Source: Pantoea nemavictus (GTDB taxonomy: Bacteria > Pseudomonadota > Gammaproteobacteria > Enterobacterales > Enterobacteriaceae). Taken from it: a stretch of 64,000 bases of DNA. The translations under genes were made by a program, and so were the position numbers. Under the pieces are notes generated by a model. It was given only the letters and a program-made list of their open reading frames with translations. It did no database searches and had not been told where the DNA came from. Below, in pieces: positions 32,129 to 41,171 of this stretch. The stretch lies in the NCBI RefSeq assembly GCF_037479095.1, contig NZ_JBBGZW010000001.1, forward strand, positions 3,782,001-3,846,000, written 5' to 3'. The stretch's first letter is position 1, and each line of letters starts with the position of its first letter.

Positions 32129-32281
32129 GGTTTTTTCTCTCTCTTAACCTGCCTGGTATTGTTAATCAGCCGCCCATAAATAACAACGCAGAACATTTTG
32201 TGATCGTTTTCGCTTTTTGAGGATCGCGCAATGGACGTGCTCAGAAAGGCAGCGCATAGTCATTATGCATATAAAATCGCA

Positions 32282-32299
32282 ATTGAATATATATTCAAT
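32282..32299. promoter_or_regulatory. Candidate operator of the sugar operon
   Basis: This is an 18-bp perfect palindrome, ATTGAATAT/ATATTCAAT, 12 bp upstream of the binding-protein ATG and just before its GGAG site. Its core GAATATATATTC shares the pattern GAATAnnTATTC with a site upstream of the transketolase gene. Location between promoter and start fits a repressor site. Confidence 0.55.
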
Positions 32300-32308
32300 C
32301 GGAGATAA

Positions 32309-33253
<945 letters not shown>

Positions 33254-33254
33254 G

Positions 33255-33866
33255 ATGGCGGTCGGCATGAAGGGCAAGGTGCTGGTCGCGCTGCTGACGC
33301 TGATGTTAGCCGCCTGTACCGTGGTGGATTTGGATGCCAACGGCAATCCCATCATGCCGAAAGATCCTAACGCTAAGCCGGGTTACCGCGATCAGACACC
33401 GCAGCAGATCGCCGAATCGAGCTGGGCCAGCCGCGTGCAGCAGCCTGCAGAGAAGCAGGCGCTGAGCTGGGCAGATATGGAAACCAAAAGTCATACCGTC
33501 AAAGCGGGCGGCAGCGAAAGCGTGTTTGTGCGCGCATCGGGCACGGTGACGGCGTTTGATACCAGCAACGACCGTGAGCGCAGCCTCACCATGACCATCA
33601 ACGGCAAGCCGGTGAAGGTGCTGATCGGCCCGGTACTGCGCGGCAATGCCATTCGCGATGCCGCCGGCTTCCGTTTTGAAGAGTTCACCAATCAGGTGCA
33701 ATACGCGCAACTGACCAAAGCGCTCAATCGCCATGCGGTGAAGCAGCTGCCTGCGGTGGATGCCAGTTGGGTGGGTAAGCCAGCACAGGCGCTACTCGCG
33801 GTCAGCATGGGCGCTGGCACGGTGGACGATGTGGTGGCGATTCAGCTGCAGCAGGGGAATCCATGA
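33255..33866 (+). CDS. DUF2291 lipoprotein of a sugar transporter operon
   Basis: This 203-residue lipoprotein has the lipobox LMLAAC followed by TVVDLDANGNPIMP. DUF2291 proteins occur almost only inside ribose-type ABC operons and their role is unknown. Aspartate after TVV but not at +2 suggests an outer-membrane location. It starts 1 bp after the binding-protein gene and overlaps the ATPase gene by 4 bases (ATGA). Confidence 0.85.
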   Translation: MAVGMKGKVLVALLTLMLAACTVVDLDANGNPIMPKDPNAKPGYRDQTPQQIAESSWASRVQQPAEKQALSWADMETKSHTVKAGGSESVFVRASGTVTAFDTSNDRERSLTMTINGKPVKVLIGPVLRGNAIRDAAGFRFEEFTNQVQYAQLTKALNRHAVKQLPAVDASWVGKPAQALLAVSMGAGTVDDVVAIQLQQGNP

Positions 33867-35380
33867 TGAGCGACGAGATTATTCTGCAGGCCAATCAGAT
33901 GTCGATGCTGTTTCCCGGCACGTTAGCCTTGGATCGCGTGGATTACCGCGTATGGCGCGGTAAAGTCAACGTCATCATCGGCGAGAACGGGGCGGGTAAA
34001 TCGACGCTCATGAAGATTCTCGCCGGCGTGCAGCAGCCGACCAGTGGCGAGATGTTTCTTAACGGACAAAAAGTGGCGTTCAGCAGCACGCGTGACGCCG
34101 CGCGCCACGGCATCGGCATGGTGCATCAGGAACTTAACCTGTTCGAAAACCTTAGCGTGGCAGAGAACATTTTTCTCGGTCGCGAAATTCAGCACGGCAT
34201 ACGTCCGATCAACGAAGCTGAGCAGAAGCGCCGCACCGCCGCGCTGATGCAGCGCCTCGACCAACCCATTTCACCGGATGAGAAGGTCGGCAACCTCAAA
34301 GTCGGCCAGCAGCAGCTGGTGGAGATCGCCAAAGCGCTGGCGGAAGATGCCGACATTTTAATCCTTGATGAACCCACCTCGGCACTGAGCAAAACCGAAG
34401 TGGAGATCCTGTTTCGGGTGATCCGCGAACTGACGCGCCAGGGCGTTTCCATCATCTACATCTCGCATCGGCTGGAGGAGCTGATGGCGATTGGCGATGT
34501 CATCACCATTCTGCGCGACGGCCGTTTTCAGGCTGAAGCCCAGGTGAGCGATATCGACGTACCGTGGATCGTGCATGAAATGCTCGGCAGCGATCCGGTT
34601 AACACCTTCCTGCCACCGAACCGGCAGTTTGGCGCGCCGGTGCTGGAAGCCGAACACATCACCTGCGTCAGCCCGAACGGCAACACGCTGGTCGATGACG
34701 TCAGTTTTCAGGTGCGTTCCGGCGAAATTGTCGGCATTTACGGCTTAATGGGCGCCGGTCGTACCGAGCTGTTTGAGTGCTTGCTCGGCACCCAGCGCAG
34801 CTATCTAGGCAAACTGTGGCTTGACAGTAAACCGCTGCCGACGCGGCTTCCCACCGCGGAACGTATTCGCATGGGCATGAGTTTGGTACCGGAAGATCGC
34901 AAACGCTCAGGCATTTTTCCCATCTCGTCGGTGGCGAGCAACCTGACCATCGCCAGTCTGTGGCGGCGCTTATCCCATCGTACGGTGATCTCTGAGCAGG
35001 CCGAACGCGAGGTGGTGGCCAGCACGGTGGGCAATCTGGCCATCAAAATCTCCTCGCCGGACGTCGCCATCAGCGCGTTAAGCGGCGGCAATCAGCAAAA
35101 GGTGGTGATTGGCCGTTCGCTGCTGACCAACCCGCGTTTGCTGCTGCTGGATGAGCCGAGTCGCGGTATCGACGTTGGCGCCAAAGCGGAAGTGTTCCGC
35201 ATGATGGTGAAGCTGTCGGAGCAGGGGATTGCGGTGGTGTTCTCAACCTCTGACCTGAAAGAAATCATGGCCGTTGCCGACCGCATCATGGTGATGTCCG
35301 GTGGCAAATTGACTGCTGACCTGCCGCGCGCTGAAGCGGAAGAGGCGGCGCTGGTTAAAGCAAGCGCACAAGGGTTCTGA
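33863..35380 (+). CDS. Ribose-type sugar ABC transporter ATPase
   Basis: This is the duplicated ATPase of the carbohydrate-uptake type 2 family. The 505-residue product has a first half with Walker A GENGAGKST (about 40-48), a variant signature (VGQQQLVEIAKAL) and Walker B LILDEPTSAL. The second half has a degenerate Walker A (GLMGAGRTE), signature LSGGNQQKVVIGR and LLLLDEPSRGID. The degenerate second site is normal for this family. Confidence 0.93.
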   Translation: MMSDEIILQANQMSMLFPGTLALDRVDYRVWRGKVNVIIGENGAGKSTLMKILAGVQQPTSGEMFLNGQKVAFSSTRDAARHGIGMVHQELNLFENLSVAENIFLGREIQHGIRPINEAEQKRRTAALMQRLDQPISPDEKVGNLKVGQQQLVEIAKALAEDADILILDEPTSALSKTEVEILFRVIRELTRQGVSIIYISHRLEELMAIGDVITILRDGRFQAEAQVSDIDVPWIVHEMLGSDPVNTFLPPNRQFGAPVLEAEHITCVSPNGNTLVDDVSFQVRSGEIVGIYGLMGAGRTELFECLLGTQRSYLGKLWLDSKPLPTRLPTAERIRMGMSLVPEDRKRSGIFPISSVASNLTIASLWRRLSHRTVISEQAEREVVASTVGNLAIKISSPDVAISALSGGNQQKVVIGRSLLTNPRLLLLDEPSRGIDVGAKAEVFRMMVKLSEQGIAVVFSTSDLKEIMAVADRIMVMSGGKLTADLPRAEAEEAALVKASAQGF

Positions 35381-35381
35381 T

Positions 35382-36488
35382 ATGAAAAACAACGGCGCGC
35401 TCGCGCTCTCAACGCCGGGCAAAGCGTTTAACTCACGCGAAAGCCTGATTCTGCTGCTGTTAAAACTGCGTACCTTTATTGCGCTGTTCCTGATTGTCGG
35501 TTTCTTTGCCATTACCGTGCCGGATTTCCTCGCGGTCGGCAGCATGGTGATCATGGTGAAACACATCGCCATTAACGCCTTTCTCGCGCTCGGCATCACC
35601 TTTGTCATTATCACTGCGGGCATCGATCTCTCCATCGGCGCTACGCTCGGCCTGTGCGGCATGATTGCCGGCTGGCTAATCACCAAAGGCATTGTGCTGC
35701 CGATGTTCGGCATCGCCATCTTCCCCAGCGTGTGGGTGATCGTGCCGATTGTATTGCTGATTGGCGGAGTGATAGGCGCGGCGAATGGCTGGATCATCAC
35801 CCGCTATAACGTGGCGCCGTTCATCTGCACGCTCGGCACCATGTACATCCTGCGCGGCACCGCGATGCTTACTTCGGGGGGCGAAACCTTTCCCGGCTTG
35901 CAGGGCAATGAAATGCTCGGTAACACCGGATTTGACAAGATCGGCGCCGGCTATTTTCTCGGCTTGCCGTGGGCCATCTGGATGATGGTGCTGCTGGCGC
36001 TGGTGATCGCGTACGTTGCGCGGCGCCTGCCGTTTGGCCGCCAGGTTTATGCCATTGGCGATAACGAACGCGCGGCGGAACTCTCGGGCGTGAAGGTGAA
36101 GTCGGTAAAAATCTGGGTATACGCCATTTCCGGTTTCTGCGCGGCAATTGCCGGCATCGTGGTCTCTTCACAGTTGGTGGCCAGCCATCCGGCGAACGGT
36201 ACCTCATTCGAAATGAACGCCATCGCTGCGGTGGTGCTGGGCGGCACGTCGCTGGCCGGTGGACGCGGCACCATCCTCGGTACGCTAATTGGCGCTTTCG
36301 TCATCGGTTTCCTCGCCGACGGATTAATCATGATGGGGGTGAGCGAGTTCTGGCAGATGGTGATCAAAGGCATTGTGATTATTGTGGCGGTGATCATCGA
36401 TCAGATGCAGAGCCGCATGCAGCAGAAAGCGGCGGTGGTGGCGCAGAAAGCGCTGATTGAGGAGGGCGCTAGCCCGGCAAAAAGTTAA
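35382..36488 (+). CDS. Ribose-type sugar ABC transporter permease
   Basis: This 368-residue inner-membrane protein of the RbsC type has about ten hydrophobic segments and the family motifs (FVIITAGIDLSIGATLGLCG; NGWIITRYNVAPFICTLGTM; MNAIAAVVLGGTSLAGGRG). It starts 1 bp after the ATPase gene. A T-rich terminator follows, separating the transporter genes from the enzyme genes. Confidence 0.92.
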   Translation: MKNNGALALSTPGKAFNSRESLILLLLKLRTFIALFLIVGFFAITVPDFLAVGSMVIMVKHIAINAFLALGITFVIITAGIDLSIGATLGLCGMIAGWLITKGIVLPMFGIAIFPSVWVIVPIVLLIGGVIGAANGWIITRYNVAPFICTLGTMYILRGTAMLTSGGETFPGLQGNEMLGNTGFDKIGAGYFLGLPWAIWMMVLLALVIAYVARRLPFGRQVYAIGDNERAAELSGVKVKSVKIWVYAISGFCAAIAGIVVSSQLVASHPANGTSFEMNAIAAVVLGGTSLAGGRGTILGTLIGAFVIGFLADGLIMMGVSEFWQMVIKGIVIIVAVIIDQMQSRMQQKAAVVAQKALIEEGASPAKS

Positions 36489-36495
36489 TCGGTTG

Positions 36496-36527
36496 GGTGC
36501 AGGCGCCGATTGTCTGCACCTTTTTTT
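36496..36527 (+). terminator. Terminator or attenuator after the permease gene
   Basis: GGTGCAG (36496-36502) pairs with CTGCACC (36514-36520) across an 11-base loop and is followed by seven T residues. It is a good intrinsic terminator in the middle of the locus, so the enzyme genes need read-through or their own promoter. Confidence 0.85.
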
Positions 36528-36536
36528 ATTCATCGA

Positions 36537-36548
36537 GAATAAATATTC
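36537..36548. promoter_or_regulatory. Second candidate operator
   Basis: GAATA-AA-TATTC lies 28 bp upstream of the transketolase subunit A ATG and after the terminator. It shares GAATAnnTATTC with the palindrome at 32282-32299. Both sites precede a transcription segment of the same locus. Confidence 0.45.
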
Positions 36549-36576
36549 ATCCATGCTTTAAAATTCAGAGGTGTCT

Positions 36577-37410
36577 ATGAATCCTTTCAAATATTCGGTA
36601 GCGGATCTGGCCGCCAAAGCGCGCGCTGTGCGCCGTCGCATCATCCAGCTTAACGCTGGGAGCCCGGCTGGTGGGCACACCGGTGCCGATCTCTCCCAGG
36701 TAGAGATTCTCACCGCGCTCTATTTCCGCATTCTTAACTGCGCGCCGGATCGCACCAACGATCCGCAACGCGACATCTATATCCAGTCGAAAGGCCATGC
36801 CGTCGGCGGTTATTACTGCGTGCTAGCGGAAGCGGGCTATTTCCCTACCGAATGGCTGCCGACGTATCAGCATGCTGATTCACATCTGCCGGGCCATCCG
36901 GTACGACAGAAAACGCCGGGGGTTGAACTGAACACCGGTGCGCTGGGGCACGGATTACCGGTCGCCGTCGGCATTGCGCTGGCGGCGAAAAAAGATAACA
37001 GCGACCGCCGCATTTTTGTCGTCACCGGCGACGGTGAACTGGCGGAAGGCAGTAACTGGGAAGCCGCGCTGGTGGCGGCGCATTACGGCCTCGATAACCT
37101 GGTCATTATCAACGATAAGAACAAGCTGCAGCTGGCAGGCCACACGCGCGACATCATGAACACCGATCCGCTGCCGGAAAAATGGCGCGCCTTTGGTCTG
37201 GAGGTGAGCGAATGTAATGGCAATGACATGGCTGCCGTAGTTGAGGCCATTGAAACGCTGCCACGGAACGGCGGCAAACCGCAGGTCATTGTGGCGCACA
37301 CCGAAAAAGGCTTCGGCATCTCCTTTATTCAGGGCAAGCCCGAGTGGCATCACCGTGTGCCGAAAGGCGAAGAGATTGAGTTGGCACTGGAGGAGTTGAA
37401 AGATGAGTAA
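36577..37410 (+). CDS. Transketolase-like subunit A (ThDP-binding half)
   Basis: This 277-residue protein is the N-terminal half of a split transketolase. It has the thiamine diphosphate motif starting GDGELAEGSNWEAALVAAHY (GDG at 151-153) and reaching the ND around 179-180, and the conserved histidines of SKGHAVGGYY and GHGLPVAVG. It works with the adjacent subunit B. Split transketolases of this kind include the apulose-4-phosphate transketolase of D-apiose catabolism, but many such pairs have unknown substrates. The ATG at 36577 has an AGAGG site and is preferred to a GTG at 36571. Confidence 0.9.
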   Translation: MNPFKYSVADLAAKARAVRRRIIQLNAGSPAGGHTGADLSQVEILTALYFRILNCAPDRTNDPQRDIYIQSKGHAVGGYYCVLAEAGYFPTEWLPTYQHADSHLPGHPVRQKTPGVELNTGALGHGLPVAVGIALAAKKDNSDRRIFVVTGDGELAEGSNWEAALVAAHYGLDNLVIINDKNKLQLAGHTRDIMNTDPLPEKWRAFGLEVSECNGNDMAAVVEAIETLPRNGGKPQVIVAHTEKGFGISFIQGKPEWHHRVPKGEEIELALEELKDE

Positions 37411-38347
37411 TGCAAAACACCTGGCGACGGTAATGGTCGAGGCATTTATCGATGCGGTGAATCGCGGCGTTGATTTAGTGCCGGTGGTGGCCGACTCCAC
37501 CTCAACCGCCAAAATTGCGCCGTTCATCAACGCGTTTCCCGATCGCCTGATTAACGTCGGCATCGCGGAACAAACGTTAGTGGGGACCGCTGCCGGACTG
37601 GCGATTGGCGGCAAAGTCGCCGTCACCTGTAATGCCGCGCCGTTCCTGGTTTCCCGTGCTAATGAGCAGGTAAAAGTCGACGTCTGCTACAACAACACCA
37701 ACGTTAAATTGTTTGGCCTGAATGCCGGTGCCAGCTATGGGCCGCTGGCCAGCACCCATCACAGCATCGACGACATTGCGGTGATGCGCGGCTTCGGCAA
37801 CATCGAAATCTATGCGCCATCCTGCCCGCTGGAGTGTCGCCAGATCATTGAGTACGCGCTGGCGCATGTGGGCCCAGTGTATATCCGCCTCGACGGCAAA
37901 GATCTGCCGCAGCTGCACAACGAAGACTACCAATTCCGTCCCGGCCAGATTGATGTTTTACGTGAAGGTGATGACATCGTGCTGGTGGCGATGGGCTCCA
38001 CCGTTCACGAGGTGGTTCACGCCGCTGAGCAACTGCATGAACAAGGCATTACGGCGGGTGTGATCGCCATTCCATCGATTCGACCTTGTGATACCCAACG
38101 GCTTCGCGAGCTGTTAAATCACTACCCAGCGGTAATTAGCGTGGAAGAGCATAACGTCAACGGCGGGGTTGGCAGCCTGGTGGCAGAAGTGTTGGCTGAA
38201 GGTGGCTGCGGCATTCCCCTGCTGCGATTGGGCATTCCGGATGGCGAATACGCGATTGCCGGCGATCGTGCCTCAACCCGGGCACGCCATGGCATCGATG
38301 CGGCCAGCGTGGTGAAGAGTGCGGTACGTATCTGTGCAGGAGCGTAA
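37403..38347 (+). CDS. Transketolase-like subunit B (pyrimidine-binding half)
   Basis: This 314-residue protein is the C-terminal half of the split transketolase. It carries the catalytic glutamate (E56) in NVGIAEQTLVGTAAGLA, which activates the cofactor of subunit A, and the C-terminal transketolase fold (DDIVLVAMGSTVHEVVHA; ISVEEHNVNGGVGSLVAE). It overlaps subunit A by 8 bases, indicating coupled translation and a 1:1 complex. Confidence 0.9.
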   Translation: MSNAKHLATVMVEAFIDAVNRGVDLVPVVADSTSTAKIAPFINAFPDRLINVGIAEQTLVGTAAGLAIGGKVAVTCNAAPFLVSRANEQVKVDVCYNNTNVKLFGLNAGASYGPLASTHHSIDDIAVMRGFGNIEIYAPSCPLECRQIIEYALAHVGPVYIRLDGKDLPQLHNEDYQFRPGQIDVLREGDDIVLVAMGSTVHEVVHAAEQLHEQGITAGVIAIPSIRPCDTQRLRELLNHYPAVISVEEHNVNGGVGSLVAEVLAEGGCGIPLLRLGIPDGEYAIAGDRASTRARHGIDAASVVKSAVRICAGA

Positions 38348-38349
38348 AG

Positions 38350-39837
38350 ATGGCAGGTTCGTTGATACTGGCGATTGATGAAGGTACCACTAACGCCAAA
38401 GCGATTGCGGTGGATGGCGCAGGAACGGTGGTGGCGCGCAGCAGCCAGCCGCTGACGCTGGCCCATCCGCAGCCGGGACTGGCGGAACAAGATCCGCTGG
38501 CGATTTGGCAGGCGGTAAAACGAGCGGTCGAAGAGTGTCTGGCGCAGTGCGCGGGCGCGGCAGTGGCGGCGGTGGCGATCAGTAATCAGCGCGAGTCGGT
38601 GTTGATCTGGCAGCGGCACAACGGCCAGCCGCTGACGCCGTTAGTCAGCTGGCAGGATCGCCGATCGGAAGCCTTTTGCCGCGACTTACGCGTGGCCGGC
38701 AAAGCGCCCCGTATCACCGGCCTCACCGGATTGGCGGTGGATCCGATGTTTCCAGCCGGCAAACTCACCGGCATGCTGGCCGCCTTGCCGAACGGCCTGG
38801 CGCGGGCGCGGGCCGGTGAACTCTGTATCGGTACCGTGGACAGTTGGTTGAGCTGGCAACTGAGTGAGGGTGAAAGTTTCGTCACCGATCATGCTAATGC
38901 GGCGCGTACTCAACTTTATAACCTGCACAGCGGCGACTGGGACGATGAGCTGCTGGCGTTATTCCACATTCCACGCGCAGCGCTACCGCAGATTGTGCCC
39001 TCGGCCAGCGCCCATGGCGTGGTAACACGTCAGGATATGCCCGGTTTAACGCCGGGCACACCGATTCTGGCGCGCATCGGTGATTCGCATGCCGCGCTGC
39101 AAGCGCAGCGTAACGGCAACGAAGAGGTGGTAAAAGCCACTTATGGCACCGGGTCATCGCTGATGATGTCGATGGCGACGCCGCTGCTGACCGAAAATGG
39201 CCTCAGCACCACGGTGGCCTGGCACGACGGCACGCTGCGCTACGCTTTTGAAGGCAACATCACCCATACCGGATCGGGGGCGGCGTGGCTTGGCCGCATG
39301 TTGGGCATCCAGGACCCGCGTGAACTCACGGCTCTGGCACAGCGTAGTGAGCACAATCAGGGCATCTATTTTGTGCCCGCGCTTTCCGGGCTGGGCGCAC
39401 CCTGGTGGGATCTGAAAGCGCGCGGCATGGTGTGCGGGCTGACCGATGCAGCCACGCCGGAAGTGCTGGCGCGCGTGGCGCTGGAATCGATCACCTTTCA
39501 GATCGCGGACGTGTTTTTCGCGATGGAACAAGTCAGCGGCGTGCGGCTGCCAGCGTTGTGCGTTGATGGCAGCGCCACGGAAAACAGCTGGTTGATGCAG
39601 TTGCAGGCGGATGTATTGCAGCGGCCACTGAAGCGCGTGCCGACGCCGGAGGTTTCCGCACTGGGCGCTGCGCTACTGGCGGGCCGCACGTTAGGCTGGT
39701 GGCAGCAGGGCAGTGAGATGCAGGCGCTGCAGGGGGGCAGCGTCATTATGCCGCGTGAAGAGCAGGCGAAAAGCATGCAGGAGAATTATCAGGGCTGGCT
39801 CGAAGCGGTGGCACGTTGTCGTTATCAGCCGCATTGA
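38350..39837 (+). CDS. FGGY-family carbohydrate kinase
   Basis: This 495-residue cytoplasmic kinase has the FGGY fold with the N-terminal phosphate loop LAIDEGTTNAKA, SNQRES and SWQDRR segments, the GTGSS adenosine loop, and the C-terminal DGSATENSWLMQLQADVL motif. The pattern is closer to glycerol kinase than to xylulokinase. It starts 2 bp after transketolase subunit B. By position it phosphorylates the imported sugar before carbon-carbon cleavage by the transketolase. Apulose kinase of apiose catabolism belongs to this superfamily; glycerol, erythrulose, xylulose and others are also possible. No isomerase is encoded here. Confidence 0.88.
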   Translation: MAGSLILAIDEGTTNAKAIAVDGAGTVVARSSQPLTLAHPQPGLAEQDPLAIWQAVKRAVEECLAQCAGAAVAAVAISNQRESVLIWQRHNGQPLTPLVSWQDRRSEAFCRDLRVAGKAPRITGLTGLAVDPMFPAGKLTGMLAALPNGLARARAGELCIGTVDSWLSWQLSEGESFVTDHANAARTQLYNLHSGDWDDELLALFHIPRAALPQIVPSASAHGVVTRQDMPGLTPGTPILARIGDSHAALQAQRNGNEEVVKATYGTGSSLMMSMATPLLTENGLSTTVAWHDGTLRYAFEGNITHTGSGAAWLGRMLGIQDPRELTALAQRSEHNQGIYFVPALSGLGAPWWDLKARGMVCGLTDAATPEVLARVALESITFQIADVFFAMEQVSGVRLPALCVDGSATENSWLMQLQADVLQRPLKRVPTPEVSALGAALLAGRTLGWWQQGSEMQALQGGSVIMPREEQAKSMQENYQGWLEAVARCRYQPH

Positions 39838-39853
39838 CCGGTGCGGTTTTCGT

Positions 39854-39904
39854 CAGGTGCGCATTGATGCGCACCTGCAACATCGCTCGCCATACATGGC
39901 GGCC
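39854..39904. repeat. Dispersed double-hairpin intergenic repeat, copy 3
   Basis: CAGGTGCGCAT-TG-ATGCGCACCTG (39854-39877) is followed by GCTCGCCAT-AC-ATGGCGGCC (39885-39904). The pair matches the repeat at 13617-13670. It lies 17 bp after the kinase gene, between convergent genes, and marks the right edge of the inserted sugar locus. Confidence 0.75.
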
Positions 39905-39940
39905 CTACGGATAAACTGTGCACAATGATGCGTACCGGGA

Positions 39941-40687
39941 TTACTGGAACCGATTCGCCTTATCACGCGCCAGGCGCTCCAGGGCAAAAATTACCTGCTG
40001 TAGCTGGCGTTCCTGAATCGGTTCGATGGCGGTAAAGCGGAAGCTCAGGCGTGGTGTCACGCGGGTATCGTTCTTGCTGGTCACCACGGTACGTTCACCG
40101 ATGTGTAGCAGCTGCGCCGTCACTTCAAAATGGCCATATTCTGCGAGATCAACGCGGAGTTTTTTAAAGGTATCGCCACGGTTGAGACCTTCTGGCAGCG
40201 CTTCATCCAGCAGTACGCCGACGCCGCCTAAGGAGAGATCCTGCAGACGGAAACGCGCAGTACGGCCATCAGGCCACTGGCTGTGGCAGTAAAACACCGG
40301 CTCCAGCGGCGCATTCACGCGGAAAAATTCACGGCGCTGAATTTGCCATACCAATTCGGGTAGCGATGCGGCAAAAGCGGGCAGACCTTCAAATTCGATA
40401 CGTTGTAAACCGGTTAAGCCAAATTCCACTTTGGCGCCGTGTGTTTCGGCGGCAATATTGATTTCGCCACCTTGCAGCGCTAAATCGTTATCCAGCGCAT
40501 TGCTGCCGAGGTCAAAGATCACCTGATCTTCATCGGCTGACAGCATGCGGCTGATAAACTGACCGCGCGAAAAATTCACCATCAACGGGGTTTGAAAACG
40601 CAACAGGTCTTTCATCACGCCCAAAACAGCTAACGTGCCTCGCTTGAGGTATTGTTCTTTATCGGCTTCTCCCACGTCCTGCTCCAT
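39941..40687 (-). CDS. ycgR: YcgR flagellar brake protein
   Basis: This c-di-GMP receptor slows the flagellar motor. The 248-residue product has an N-terminal YcgR domain and a C-terminal PilZ domain with the RxxxR motif (R119-R123 in QRREFFRVN) and the D-x-S-x-x-G motif in QDLSLGGVGV. It lies next to ymgE, as in E. coli. It is divergent from ymgE across 173 bp; no flagellar sigma-28 promoter was identified with confidence. Confidence 0.94.
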   Translation of the reverse strand: MEQDVGEADKEQYLKRGTLAVLGVMKDLLRFQTPLMVNFSRGQFISRMLSADEDQVIFDLGSNALDNDLALQGGEINIAAETHGAKVEFGLTGLQRIEFEGLPAFAASLPELVWQIQRREFFRVNAPLEPVFYCHSQWPDGRTARFRLQDLSLGGVGVLLDEALPEGLNRGDTFKKLRVDLAEYGHFEVTAQLLHIGERTVVTSKNDTRVTPRLSFRFTAIEPIQERQLQQVIFALERLARDKANRFQ

Positions 40688-40860
40688 TATCCGATTGTTA
40701 TTTTCACGACTGCCAATGCTGTTCGACTGTTATCGGCGTATTCACGCTGAGCTTTAGCCTGCTAACGATGATTTACTGTGGCAAGTTGCGATGCAGATCA
40801 AAAAATCCCGGCTATACTTGTTGCGGTGAACACATTGATTAATAACGTAAGGAGCAGTAC

Positions 40861-41109
40861 ATGGGTATTCTTTCATGGATTATTTTTGGTCTGATTGCCG
40901 GTATTATCGCCAAGTGGATTATGCCGGGTAAAGATGGCGGCGGCTTTATCATCACCGTAGTGCTGGGTGTGGTGGGTGCGGTTGTCGGTGGCTGGATCAG
41001 TACCCTGTTTGGTTTCGGTAGAGTTGACGGTTTCAACTTTGGCAGCTTTGTGGTGGCGGTAGTGGGTGCCATTGTGGTGCTGTGGATTTACCGTAAAGTT
41101 CGAAGTTAA
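40861..41109 (+). CDS. ymgE: YmgE/GlsB/YeaQ-family membrane protein
   Basis: This 82-residue protein has three hydrophobic segments rich in glycine (MGILSWIIFGLIAGIIAKWI; PGKDGGGFIITVVLGVVGA) typical of transglycosylase-associated GlsB/YeaQ/YmgE proteins. An AAGGAG site precedes the ATG. The neighbour ycgR supports ymgE. Its function is unknown beyond a link to stress. Confidence 0.9.
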   Translation: MGILSWIIFGLIAGIIAKWIMPGKDGGGFIITVVLGVVGAVVGGWISTLFGFGRVDGFNFGSFVVAVVGAIVVLWIYRKVRS

Positions 41110-41127
41110 CCGCACAGAGATTTGATG

Positions 41128-41163
41128 AAATCCGCCATCCCAATCAGGATGGCGGATTTTTTT
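41128..41163 (+). terminator. ymgE terminator
   Basis: A 13-bp perfect inverted repeat (AAATCCGCCATCC / GGATGGCGGATTT) with a 6-base loop runs into seven T residues. It also faces the end of the receptor gene on the other strand. Confidence 0.93.
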
Positions 41164-41171
41164 ATACCTGC

